Shown here: positions 42,189-55,256 of the stretch, piece by piece
Layout of the letters: each line of letters opens with the position of its first letter
Position numbering within the stretch: the stretch's first letter is position 1
DNA from: Polyodon spathula
Lineage: Eukaryota; Chordata; Actinopteri; Acipenseriformes; Polyodontidae
Length of the DNA: 64,000 bases
Assembly (NCBI RefSeq): GCF_017654505.1
Contig: NC_054537.1
Span: 60,848,145 to 60,912,144 of the forward strand
Direction of reading: 5' to 3'
Made by a program: the position numbers and the translations under genes
The notes under the pieces: generated by a model
What the model was told of the DNA's origin: nothing
Databases searched by the model: none
What the model saw: the letters and a program-made list of their open reading frames with translations, nothing else

Positions 42189-42529
42189 TGCTGGGGCAAC
42201 AAGATTTTCATGTTCGGATATTCACTAATCATTTAAATATTCATTCGGATATTCATTTTCAAAAAGCAATAAAAGCCATTATATTGCTCAGAATGCAGGC
42301 AGAGACAGCATAACGGCAGGGGTGTGTGGCCCCTGTATGTGTGCCTTTACAGCAAGACATTACAATATGTAATACGTTAATAAAAAAAAAATCCCACGAA
42401 TAATTAATATGTTGTGTAGGCCTTACTTTACCCCAGTGAATTAACTACAAAACAAAGGATGCCAAATAGCAGTTCAAGTTAACATTTGTGAAATAAACAG
42501 TTGTGAATAAATGGCTTGCAGTGCACAGG

Positions 42530-43234
42530 TGTAGTGGTGATGCAAGTGCACCAAACGACAGACACAAAGTTCATGGTTCAAACAGTCTTATTTCTCTTGG
42601 TTTGCTTGAGACCGTTAAACAGTAATGCTGGTTCTACACAACAATGTGTAGTACTAGCGTATAAACCACAGGGTTCAGTCCCGAAATAATAGTAACACAC
42701 AGATATGGACACTTCTCCTGAAAGTGAGTGCTTTTGGTGCAGGTGCGATGTAAGACAGCAGGTATATTGTACAGGTGCAGCGCTGTCAGGGTTTGGTGCT
42801 GGCTCGTATCGACAGCGCCCAGGTTCGTGTTAGTCGTCTAACAACGACAAACACAGACAGTTAGCAAGAAACCAACAAAACACTTAACACTCACGATACG
42901 TATAGGATTGGTCCATTTCCTTTCTCGGTTCTTGCGATAACCCTAACAAAGAAACAGATTACAGCGTCACATCCCCAGATAGACCCCTAGTCATACCCCC
43001 TGCAATAGCAGTTCAATCACGTCTCCTCCAATCCATGACTGGCACATCGCCTACTGCATTAGGACGATGACTTTGGGCATTGTGACTCTGCCCCCTTTCT
43101 GGATAGCTGGCTTCTGACTTACCCTGGAATGAACTGCCAGACAATCCAGTAGGAGAAACACTGTTCCTGTTATACAGCACCCTCACAGATCGGGAGGGAG
43201 ATTGCTGACTAGGATTCATTTGCCCTCTGTCACA
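42530..43234 (-). mobile_element. Solo LTR, family X, copy 3 (diverged)
   Basis: Reading minus it begins TGTGACAGAG. It shares the cgatctgtgaggg and tggatggattggc-like blocks with the other copies. Its far end is shortened and no target duplication is clear. Confidence 0.65.
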
Positions 43235-44550
43235 ATAGTAAATACAGTTGACACCACATTTAATTTAATTTTTTTATATTTTTGTCATTCATTGCCATTG
43301 ATGTTTCTTCACAGTAAACAGTGGCCATAGACGTTATGTCATAAAGTAACAACATGAAGTTTACTTGTACCTTTTTGTAGCTGAACAAGCAAATGAAAAA
43401 AAATGGAGCTGTAAAACGAAGAGGAAAAAACGTTTTGGTTCTCATTTATTATATTCCACATAACAGAAAGTGGCAACAACAAATATGCAGTCTATATAAA
43501 AATCAGTACACAGAGGCATTTCAGAATGATGTGCTTGCCTTTTTTCTGTCCCATGAGATTCTGACTCGCTGTAAAGCAGCACAATGCTTTTTTGACCCAG
43601 ATGGCCTTCCATAGCGATCACTATGTGTGCGCGCACATAATCTGGTTTGTGTACTTTTTGCTGTCTGAAACTTTTAACTAGAGAGGCTTGGGCTGTTGTG
43701 TTGATCCTGTGGGTTTTTTTTTTAACATATTAATCTCACACATCACACAGAGCTCTTTTTCATTTGCCATTTTTTAAACTGTCGTGCAACTTCTGGTGAG
43801 GCGGTAAATAAATGCAAGGTATTTTTTTATATTTGTTTGAATATTCTGATATTTGTCCCACCACACACATGCACGTACACAAACACATATAGTTTCTTAT
43901 GAGGTCAAAGTTGGCATAGGGAAAAACAATAAAACTTAATTTGAAACAATGCATGGTCCGTATAAAAACACATCAAGATGTGTTTAAAACAATGCTGTTA
44001 CTGGCCATCCAGAACTGCAGAAGTACAGCAACTAAACCACGTAGACATACAATTTAGCCTTGTTGTGGTTTTACATCAGCAATATTGTACACAACAATAA
44101 TTCATCTTCCATTTTGCAGGTAATAAAAATGGTTTACTTCTACGAGATATTGTGTGGGATCCTGTGATCATTCAGAAAGAGTTAGAAACACGATTTGGAT
44201 TGAATCCTAATACCATTCTACGGTTGTTGAATTTATCTGTCCCCTGGGAAATGGTAAGCCTCATTAAAATGTATGACCTGTAGTCTGTTGTTTTTTATCC
44301 TATATATTCATATACTGATATACAGCAAATTGCTCCAAAACTAAGCTTTATGTTAGATTTTGCCAAGGTCAGTGAAGCATGTATTGCCAATGACACAGTT
44401 TCTAGAAAACTCCATTTTTATATATTGGACTGGTTTTATTACCTGCTTTACTATCTACAAATACATTGATATGTAGTGGTTGGACTAAAACATTTGACAC
44501 CTAAAATATGTAGCTCACAGACTTTTGTAGAAAGGTCTATACTTCATGTG

Positions 44551-44631
44551 ACTGATTTATTTGTTTAGCAAATTTCATCACTGAAATCTGTTATATTGCG
44601 ATCATGACATTTGCTAAACAAATAAATCAGT
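44551..44631. repeat. Perfect 23-bp inverted repeat with 35-base loop
   Basis: 44551-44573 (actgatttatttgtttagca...) and 44609-44631 are exact reverse complements, within an ABCA13-like intron. It may be a tiny MITE or a hairpin RNA. Confidence 0.85.
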
Positions 44632-45100
44632 AAAAGCTGCATCACCTGGCAATAGAGTTGCACAGCCCAAAGTAATGACTCTATAAGCCATAGTAGAGAA
44701 CAGACTGCAGATTTCCATCCCTATCTTCCCTGAAGAAATCTTATCCCATCTACAGATGTTAGCCTGTGCATACACATAATTCTGAACTTCAAATAAAATA
44801 ACAACATTAGCATTTAGGGTTTCCTTATTATAACATAAATCAGTTTGAGCTCAGCTTATCTTTTGTGGTCCTCTCGCTCAAACTGCACAAGATGACACCT
44901 TTATAACAATAAGAGACACAACATATTAACTTACAAGAAAGCATGCATGTTGGATTAAAGACCACATAGTTTGTGCTAATAAAAACAATGATTTGTATTA
45001 ATGGACAGCACAATTTGTGTTAAATGTTTTAGCATAACTTACTGGCATCAGCTGTTAACACAATGGGGATTTATGATTGCTTCTCTGGAATGTGGTTTAT

Positions 45101-45106
<6 letters not shown>

Positions 45107-45183
<77 letters not shown>
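45107..45183. repeat. (AT)n-(GT)n microsatellite
   Basis: About 31 AT units, then GT units. A perfect 9-bp hairpin (gcagggagg / cctccctgc) follows at 45194-45220. Confidence 0.95.
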
Positions 45184-48012
45184 AAGTAACACGGCAGGGA
45201 GGGGTTAATATCCTCCCTGCTAAAAAAAATGTGCAAATGCAAATTAGTGTTAATTGTTTTATTGTTAATTATCCCCTGCACCTGGTTATCATTGTAAATT
45301 AGAGGGCCTGGTTGATGGTGCTTTCAACTGTTAGGAAAAAAAGGTACTGTGTAAAAGCCTTTTTTGTGTGTTATGTTTTGTTCACAGGTAAACAACTTAG
45401 CTGTCCTGTTTATAGTTTAGGTTCCTGGTGTGTGTTCAGTTAGTGCTCTAGTAAGACCTAGGTGTTTGTTTTGTGTTTGTTTATTTTGTTTTGTGAGGTA
45501 TTAAAAAGTGCGTGTAAGCGCTTTGAAAAATGTTCATTTCTGTGTCTTGGGTCCTGTCTGAAAGGGGCATCGAACCGGTGTGAGTTGCAATCTTTTCACA
45601 ATATATATTGTGATAAATAGGTGTATAATCGCTAATGTTACAAATATAGAACAGCTGGGGCGTCTTATATTGTAACATAGTGGATTATAATACTTAGTTT
45701 ATACATGTTTTAACCAAAAATATGGTTTGTTGTAATAACAATGGAGTGACCACTTTTAGGGGAGGCGCTTTTTCAGATAGAGCTATGGGAAATGATAGAC
45801 TTATCTAGGAAAAGAAAAAGAACTGTGTGATTGACCTGTGACCCCGATCTGAATGGTGGCCATCTTTAAGAGGGGCAAGGGGAGTTTGCACAGGAGGAGA
45901 AGTGGTTGGAGTTATTGAAGAATGAGAGGGATGTTTGCAGTCAAACGTTTTAACAAAAGGAAATTTATGTTCGGTCATAAAGTGTCTTTTTGAACATAAA
46001 GAAAAGCTTGGACCTTTGAGAGTGGAGTCTAGCCTCTAAGTCCAGTTAAACAAAAGTCTGTTGGAGAAGCTGACTGGCCATGTGCTCAGCGCAGGAGAAA
46101 CCAGATCAAGTGAACCAGAATTGAATGACGGTTTCCTTGGAAGACAGTAAATGAAGCAAATAATTACTTACTAACTACCTGGTACAGAGCAAAAGGGATA
46201 GTGCAGCGGTTTAGTCTTGCTTAAGTCCCACTCATGTTTCTCTCTCATTCTCATTTCCTGTATCCCCTACAAAAAGGTCAACCCCAATCACTATACCCTA
46301 ACTATCAAAATCCAAAAGTGCAGTAATTAAAACCTGTAATTTAAAGGTGAAGAAACATATGTCAAACAGAGTGTAACCACTACAAATTACTTATTTTCTG
46401 TCTTACAATTGTTAAAAAAACAAAATCTACTGTCGACTTCTGATTAATTCTCTTCGTTTTTCTAACTTTAATATTTTTAAAAGATCCAGTGCTAGTACTT
46501 TTCTTTTTTTTTTTTTTCAGCAGGAATGATTGTGTTTCTCAAAGCACTTTCAAGAACTTGAAAAAATAGCATTTTGAGCACTGCAAAGATATAGATGTTA
46601 ACATACTGACTTAAAACTGGACTTTAAAACTGTGTGTTCTGTTGAGAATTGAAAGTGCAGAGCCAGGAATAAAAAAAGAGGATTGACCAGACATTCTGTG
46701 ACCTTGAACCTGAGGTGAACGGTTGTTCGCAATCCGTGTCTGCAAGGTGTGTGACCTCCATCACTTACTGATTTTGTTTAATACAGACATTGAAAGACAG
46801 ACAGACAGAAACATAATTTTGGCATACTGTGCCTTTCTTCAATTAGCTGCAAATATAAAAAATACACAAAATAAATTGGGAAATGTACAGATCAGGTTGT
46901 ATAAAGTGGGCCCTGGTAAAAGATTGTGGTATCAAAACTGTTAATTGTATCCCTAGTTAAAGATGTGAGGCAGATATTTAATTAGGAAGATGAAGGAATC
47001 AGAAAGAGTCGAGATAATCAAGCATTGTGTTTAGTTGGGGCTATTGTCAGTTTCAGTAAACTGATACCCGTGAAAATGTGATTAAGTGTCTTGACAAAGG
47101 ACTCTGCTCATTGCTTTCCTTATAGATTCTCACAGTGAAAAAGCTGGAGCTGCATGTTTGTGCCACAGTCAAATGCCTGAGAACAATCCTGTGTCTGTGG
47201 AAGCAGAGCAAGCCTGTAACCACCAATGGAAGTAAGTGTCAGAGTTTGTCATCTTCTCCTCTTGGCGAAGAGGTACTGCACCACACAGACTGTTTTCATT
47301 CCCAAGCCCAATTGCTTGTTGAGGGAAGTTAGGAGAAGTTGAATACTGAAACATACAATGTTATGCAATCCACGAGTCCATGGAGTACTGTATCTGTTCA
47401 ATATATTTCACACATTCCCTTTTTTTTACCATCTTTATTACCGACTTTATTAAATATCTGAATGAACATCTGTCTTTGCAGTACCTGAATAGAGTATTTA
47501 CCTAGACATAGTTCATTATTTTCTAGCTCTGTTAAGCTAAATATGTTGATCCATTTTTATATATTATGGATACACTGTATATCCTCAATGTTTTATGTGT
47601 ATATTTCTCAAGATTATGGACATAATTATTTTTCTCTTGATGACTGTTTGAAAATGTAAAAAAGAAAAAAAATAATTAAAATACAGAGATTTATCAAATG
47701 GAACACAACTTTAGTTCCCCTCCCAATACATCAGTATTTATGTTTGTGTCAGGTACTGTCAGGTTTCTTGTGTATCTTTAAAGATCACTGTATAACAACA
47801 TTGTTGCCTTGTTTTTTTTACATCAAGAAATATAATTATATTAAAGCTGCTAATAGCATTTATCACTTAAGAAATAATAGCCAGCCATCACTAGTGTGCC
47901 AATATACTGACAGAGAATTAAAATGAACACATCATATGTGGTGTTTGATTTAAGGTTGAACTGTCACAGTATGTCTTGTAAACTAGAACATTTAAAAGAT
48001 ATATCATGGCTA

Positions 48013-48094
48013 GTTTCACAGAAGCTGACCTTGGACTAATCTTGGAGGTAACATTCGGTAATCCAAGATTAGTTATACTCAGGGTCTGTGAAAC
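48013..48094. mobile_element. Small MITE-like inverted repeat
   Basis: Arms GTTTCACAGA ... TAATCTTGGA and TCCAAGATTA ... TCTGTGAAAC. A common fish short-element pattern, in an ABCA13-like intron. Confidence 0.6.
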
Positions 48095-50609
48095 CCAGAG
48101 TGACATTCTTAAAACTAGTGGACACTTGGGGTTAAGAGACTTGATTGAAGTTACTAATCCTAAACGGAGTAGCTAAAGTTTACCCCAGTCAGTATTTTAA
48201 GAACAGATTGGGGAAAAAAAATGTGTTGACAGATTTATGACAGAGAGCAGGAGGCACTTTTTAAAGCATATTGTGGTGAGTTAGGATTATTGTTAGGATT
48301 ATTATCAAAACCAAACTCTTGTAACATTCTGTGCAGCACAAATGCTGTGCCGCATTTAGAAAAAAAAAGTTCTGGGATAAATGAGCTGCTCCGAACCGAA
48401 CGAGCATTGATGGTCTGAATGGCCTCCAAATAGCTATTTATATTTTCTAACCCTGTGAGCATTCCAAGACAATATATGCCAAAACAGAAATGGGGCAAAT
48501 ACTTTACACATTTGTAAGCTATACCTGGAGGAATGCAAAGATTGTGAAAACAATGGGCCCTAGTCACAGAGCTTTAATGGTGGTTTTAAAATCACTTTTC
48601 AGAAAACCTTTCCAACAGTGGAACCAGCCATTTGTGTTTTTGAATACATTTTATGGATGGCTATCTTACAATCTGCTATTGTTTTAACATCTATTAGGTA
48701 CTCAAGTTCTGGTTTAGCAGTGGTCTAGCTGACATTATGCTGGGCACTCTTGAAGAAGATATAACTTCTTTGCTGTCCCTCACGACTGATCAAAACCAAA
48801 CTCTTGCAATATTATATGCAGCACAGCCCTTTCTGTATTCCCTGATGAACTGGGCAGAATTGCAATTACAGGCTTCAAACAGTGTCTCACAGGAGGAGTA
48901 AGTAGCAGTCAAAAGCCAAAATACTACTTTTTTTGCATAACAAACTCAAAGTGTAGAGTTTATATCCATACTCATCTTTAGTTTAAAAGTTTTGCAGTTC
49001 TGTAACGATTTATCTCATGCAAAATTCGCAGCATCTTTATTCAACAGGAACAGAAAATGGTAATGTAAACATTTATCTGGGGTGAAAAATGAACAAGTAT
49101 TAAGTTAAACAGTTCTTTAAAGACGTACAGCATACAACGTTACCTTGGATAAATAAGCATACTATCAGTTATCTATTTTGCATCCTTAACTTGTAGATGT
49201 ATTTCTGTTAACCAACTTTATGATATTATTTACAGACTTGAGCAATACATAGACACACTACAGGCTACCCTAGAAAGTCTTCTCCAGTGGCCTTATATAC
49301 TGAGAATCCTAACAGGAGAAAAAGCCATACCACCATTCAGACTGTGAGGGTTGTCAAAGGTCAGTCTGCTTGTTAGATTGGTTGAAATGTTTTAGTTGTA
49401 TTGCAGCACAGATGGTTGTTTCAGTCAAGAATGTTTGTGCTGTATAAGTGTAGCACTATAGGATAATAGTTTACTCTTTGCATTATTATTCATGCAGTAC
49501 TTGCATGTCTTTGTTTTCTTATTGAGATGTTATATGTTTCCTTGGAAGAGTAACACCAGTTTGGACTCCAGATGCAGTTGATCAATTTATTGTCAACTTG
49601 GATATCTTGGTGACACAGATTAAACTGGTATATTTCATTAATGTATATACATAATACAACTACAGTCTTGATTTAAAAAACAGCTATTTCTCTTGTGGTA
49701 AATCTGCAAGATAATTTTCCAGTGTCCCGTGCTTATATTTTTCATTTGAGGTGCTTTACCAAAGTTAAGCTGCTCAGTCTGTTATCATACTGTATATGTT
49801 TGCAATTTAACCTGTGGCTGTGCTTGTACTATACATATACTTTGCTAACCCTTTATTGTGTCACTAATTCAATGTAATTACATTGTAATAACACATCAAT
49901 TACAAAAATGACTGTCGTTACAATAAAACAATATCCTTGGTTACAAAATCAAATATTGCCATTGTAATTTTGTTACTGCACTGTATTTAGACAGGTGTTT
50001 AAGTACAATGTAATAAATATGCAACCACGTGTGCAACTAAAGTGTAATCACAGTGTAGTTAGGGACAATATGTAAAGTGTTACCCAGCTGCATACTACAA
50101 TCATTTTCCTAATTGTAAATCTGTTACTACTGGAGCATGTTATTTGTCGATGGATTTGCATATATTTCTTGTTTTTAAATATGAATTGTATTTTAGATTT
50201 TGATGCACAACACATCAGTGTCATGCAAGGAAATGGTAATTCTATTTGGTGATACCTTGAGTCTTCCACAGGACCCTGTTTACATACAGAAATTTGATGA
50301 ACTGATGTGCCATCACATTGGGTCAAATGATGGCAGGAACTGGACGGACCACTTTCCAACTATCAAGGATGGCTTGCTTCAGTAAGGAGTTAGATACAAT
50401 ACCACTTCATAGCTTCAGCTTTTCATTTTAAATGAATGGGTTGCCCTATTTTGGGATGCAATCTACTAAAAAGAAAATGGGAAGCTTTTTGACTAAGATT
50501 AAAAAATGCTATGATGTGTTCTATTCAGATGCGTAGGCACAGTTGTGGTTATGAATACACACATAATTTTCTGCATAATGAGAATTGCCATGGTTATCAT
50601 GTTCAGTAA

Positions 50610-50850
50610 TAACGAAGTTGAGGAGTCCTTACTGAGGAAGGGACTACATGGCCAGTCATACATTTTGGAGGCTACAAGTTCAAATCCTGGTCATGACAAA
50701 TTTGATGCCAAAAGGCTAGGGACCCATATAGAGCACTGCATTGGCCTTTGCGCTTCCCATGGGTTAGGGAAGAAAATCATGTGGGGTTGGATTGCCTTAC
50801 CATACCACAGAGACCCCTACTCGTACAGTCAAGTAAATACTAGATTGGAT
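50610..50850 (+). mobile_element. tRNA-derived SINE, copy with head
   Basis: Polymerase III-like head with B box GTTCAAATCC (about 50679), then a body resembling the SINE at 55915-56281 (attggcc ... gggttagg ... gagacccct). The 176-codon frame spanning it is not a gene. Confidence 0.5.
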
Positions 50851-51079
50851 GAGAAGTTGTTTCAACAGAATCCATCATTTTCTCAGTACTTATTCCACGC
50901 AACTCCTTGTCCAAGCCAGCCGCACCCCGAGAAATCTTTCACATGGTACTCACAACTGAACCACACTGACATCTCATCTCATGCCGACAACAGCTCGGCA
51001 TCACCATGCTGTAAAGTGTTTCAGGCAATCAGAGTGCTGCTATTTTTGTTCTTTCCTGAATTACCATGTCTATAAATGA

Positions 51080-51600
51080 ATAAGCACAGCGTGCTGCCAT
51101 CGAGACAGAACAGCAACTACAGTGACAGCCAAATAGTCCACCAAAACAATAAAAGCTACAAATAAACATATTTGAAACAGACTAAAACTAAGGGAAAAAC
51201 TAGCTCATAAATATTTTATGCAGCATTTTCTTGATTTTCAACTAACTCATCTCTGTTTTCATCAGTAACATTTTGAAATCTGGTCATCACTTTAACTAAC
51301 TGCCAGTTTGTGTGCTGTTGTGTAGTCAGTTTGGGCCTGGGAATAACTCACCTTCTCATTTTAACATTGGGAGTGTACAATGTATTTTCACGGGGTAAAA
51401 TGCAACATTACCTTGAAGTCATGAGTAATCTTGATAAACACTGTACAGTCTTTAATGGTAATGGGGTAGCCATTAAAAAAGCATATTTATTTTTTGTAAA
51501 AATGGCAGATATGCAACTTTCTGAACCTTTGCATGTGAGTCTATGTAGACAAAATTTTGCAAATCAAAGGTACACACAGTGCGTAACCTGTGTACGACTG
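51080..51600. other. No gene recognised
   Basis: Intronic to the ABCA13-like locus. The 185-codon frame from 51310 lacks any recognisable domain and runs into an L2 fragment in a wrong frame. Confidence 0.4.
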
Positions 51601-51624
51601 CGGGCGCTAATGGTCCAAGCTACT

Positions 51625-51805
51625 GTAACACTCTCCTTCTGGTCTCTCTGCTTTGACTATCCGCCACCCTTCAGCTCATTCAGAATTCTGCTGCTCATCT
51701 TGTATTCTACCAACTTCGCTCCTCTCATGCTACCTCTCTGCTTCCCACTCTCCACTGGCTATCTATCTCTGCTCGCATTCAATTCAAGACCCTTGTGGCG
51801 GCGTC
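51625..51805 (+). mobile_element. L2-type LINE fragment
   Basis: One plus frame reads LQLIQNSAAHLVFYQLRSSH, then LLPTLHWLSISARIQFKTLV. This is the conserved C-terminal RT block of L2/Maui elements. 5'- and 3'-truncated. Confidence 0.75.
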
Positions 51806-52888
51806 CATGTTGTTTTGGTGAATCTCATCAGCTATCTAGGCCGGTGAGTTCAACAACAGTTAATTGAGCATCACTTGTTGACTTTAACAACAGTTCGGTG
51901 ACCACAGAGTGTCACTGGGTGAGCAAATGGTGAATAAAACAACTCAGCCATTGTATATAAACCTGTTGATTATCTTGAATCAGGTGGCTAGCAAGGACTC
52001 TATGTGTTTGCATAAAAAATGTATTATAAAAAAAAAAAAAAAAAAACTATAAATTGCAAAAAGGGCAACTATTTGTTACGTTTGTTTTGCAAGAGCTGAC
52101 ACTAATTTGTAACTAGGGAATATCTTGGTTTATAATCCAGGGCTGGCAATAGAATTTGAAACAAGCAATGTGATTGGTGGAGCAAGGTTTCAGCTATCTG
52201 TATATTGGATGGATATGGACAGTTGGAGCCCAATCACATTATAAGAAATCACTGCACTGCCACAATTTAAAGTCTTACTGTACATCTTGTTAAAGATGTA
52301 CAGTAAAGCTATAAAAGTGAGTGAACAATTACCAGCAAAAAAAATCATAGTAAGTAGACATAACAATTTGTATGAAGAATAATTAAATGAACTGGATAGC
52401 AGAACAGAAACAAAAATGCAAAATATAAATTGCTGTTTTTATACTCTGTCATCCTGATTCTGTCACTCCAAATAATGTATTTTTAGCGGTTTGTTACGCT
52501 AAAGAAAAACACAAAAAGATACTGTACTTGTGCACATTATCCACCCCTCTCAGACGCAGGCCTTGAACAAATTACTGAAATCCGAGACGTCGTTGAATTT
52601 ATTCCTCAGTCTGTTCTGCTCAGTGTTTCTGAAAAAGTGACAGAAAAAAAACCCTCAGAGCTGTCTCAACTCCGCCCCCTGGTGTATCTTTTCAATGACA
52701 ATGTGCACACTATCAAAAAAAAAAGATCTACTTTCTTTTACATGTTTTAATTAAGTTAATTTACTCAACTTAGTTATAAATTGGACTACTTTATTGGCGA
52801 AAGGATATTGAATTATTATTTTGTTTGTTTTTTATCTAAGCATGATTTATGCTTTTTTTTCTTGAACACTGTTTTACCTGGATTAGAA

Positions 52889-53038
52889 ATGCAATAGGCC
52901 CTTTAGGGTGTCTGTATACATCGAATATACAGACTTCACGGGGGTTGGAGAAACTCAACTTCGTCTTGTGCCTCACAACGCCCTGAGGCGTCCGTATGTT
53001 CTGTATATACCGACACCCTAAAGGGCCTTTTACATGCA
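52889..53038. mobile_element. Foldback MITE of about 150 bp
   Basis: Arms atgcaataggccctttaggg... and ...ccctaaagggccttttacat are near-perfect inverses, extended by gtctgtatac / gtatataccgac. The GC-rich centre (ccctgaggcgtccg) is not palindromic. Confidence 0.7.
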
Positions 53039-53544
53039 TATTAAGTAGGATTCTGTGGGAGTTGGGTTTTGTTTTGTTTATGTTCTTAAAGGGCCAGTGG
53101 CCTAATTGTCTGTGATTTTCAGTGCTTGCACAGTAGGGGGCGCTATGTAACAGGCAGGTTCTAGCATTATAACCTGAATAAAATAAAGGTCCTAGATTAG
53201 TTTTAACTGTAGATTCTGTGCTTATGCTGATGTTGTTTTTCTTTGTTAAAGATCCAGCTGTTGGCGAGGGTCACTGATGCTTTTAAAGGATGGCATGATT
53301 TGGTTGAAGAACTGAGTGCCTGCAGTGTTTCCTAATACAACTTTGTTGAGATGATTGGAAATAAAGTTTCTTCTGACTTCCAGTTCAGCACCTTCCAAGA
53401 ACATTTGCTGCTGGCTTTGTACGTACAGAATCCATAACTAAAACAGCAAAACAAAAAAACAGTAATTTAGCAATCTTTACATATAAACACCATGAACTCC
53501 AGCTGCCAGCCTACTTTTTAAAAATGCATAATGGCTTTAATTTA

Positions 53545-53725
53545 GATCAGTGGATCTCAATCCTGGTCCTGGGGGACCACAGCCCTGATGTTTCCTGAGC
53601 TCTCAAATACTTAACTGAACTAATTCAACTAAAACTGTGCCTAACCTGAGCTCTTAAATGATTTTCAACAGATGGAGATTTCAAGTATGAGGTTGTATAA
53701 GGAACTCGAAATCTCCAACTTGTTG
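53545..53725. repeat. Possible hAT-type non-autonomous element
   Basis: Starts cagtggatctcaatcctggtcctgg, a common fish element end. The other end was not found. Confidence 0.3.
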
Positions 53726-55256
53726 TAAGCTATACAATTTTTAAAAACTAAAATTAAGCAAATTATTAATGGCAATGTGCACTAGGTGGTGCTATTGCTT
53801 ATATAAGGATTATTTGGCTGATCTAGACAAATTCCGTACTGTGTGTCTGTGTATGTCTGAACAGCAGCACCTGAACTCAAAGTAAATGCTGTATGTTTGT
53901 TTTTTCAAGAAACCTTGCCTTGAAGTATCATGTGAAAAGATCTTTTATATGCATGCATTTTAAATTGTGTTTTAAATTCAGACATTGTACGTGGTCTTAT
54001 GTGTGTTTTAGGGTCTTGGATGTCATTGATACAGTAGGCTATGCGCTGGAGAGGAGTGAATAATGGAAAATCCTGGAACATGTTATTAGTAGAATATGCT
54101 GTGTCATTGTCAATGCCAATCAGCAAAATAGTTTCTTATCAGAAAGTTCCAGTAAGTTAACCTTATTATTTTCAGGAAAGATACAGGTATGCACTGTGCA
54201 ATTATAACAAAAACAAACACTTCAGTCTATTCAAAGATCTGTATGCTGGTGGGTCTAAATACTACCATGAGTTAAATCATTAAAATATTACCCAAGTCTT
54301 TTTTTTAAATATATTTTGACAGTCAGAGATACCTTCCAAGGCTCTGTTAGATGTTTGGTTCCCACAACCTTGATATACATATGGCCCTGTAGCAGTTGTC
54401 TGTGCAGTGGTGTATTAGTGGTGGATTTAGATTAGCCATTGTTTAGATCAATTAATCTATTTTAAACAGCTCAGGAAACTGTGCCCATCAGTAAATGTGA
54501 GATTAAAATGATTTGGTTTGCTTGTAATGATTTTAATTCACAATTCTTCAGAATAATTACCACAGTTGCTGAGTGTGTGAATATCTATCTGGATGTAATA
54601 TGTGGTATTAAATTAATCATATGTGTGTTATCAAGGCATTCCATTGATCTTTAAAAGCTATTGCATTCCAAAAGGGTTTCTGAAACAGAGATGTTTAGAT
54701 ACTGTTACATTCAGATATTGTTGCATTACAAAACAACTTGGTAAAGGTCTGAAATGTTAGTTATCTTAACTAATGTATACTTCTTCCTGTTTAGAATTGG
54801 TTTATAGTCAATTCCATGTCTCAATCATCGCACCCTTGTTACTTGTCAATGCTCAAGAGTCAAAAGCACCCACGTGGTCTCAAACATGTCCAAGTGTAGC
54901 CACTACCTGTTCGCCTACAACACTCTGCCCCTAGTGGATAGAAGAAATACATTAGTGATTTATACCACAAAGAACAAATGTGGTATTTTTCATATACACT
55001 GAGGCTGTGTATTTATGGTGACAGGTTAATGGTTGCAGTCTTGGGTACATGCGGAACTTAGAAAGAATATATGTTTGAGAAACTGTCTGAAGTCACAGGA
55101 ATGCTTTAAACTTCATCTGGATGAGATGACTGAAACCAAAAATGACATACAAAGTGAATCTAAACAAGAAGCAACATACATTTGTTAAAATAACTGATAT
55201 TTCATACCTATACCAAGTTGTGATTTAAGTAAACTACATTAAATAACTACTCTATA

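Noticed and set aside
43393..43614. 73-codon frame between ABCA13-like exons
   Set aside because: No convincing similarity to the ABCA13 loop and no acceptor/donor pair in the right phase.
50545..51075. 176-codon plus-strand frame
   Set aside because: It spans a tRNA-derived SINE and has no domain or splice support.
51310..51867. 185-codon plus-strand frame
   Set aside because: No domain; its 3' part is an L2 fragment read in the wrong frame.
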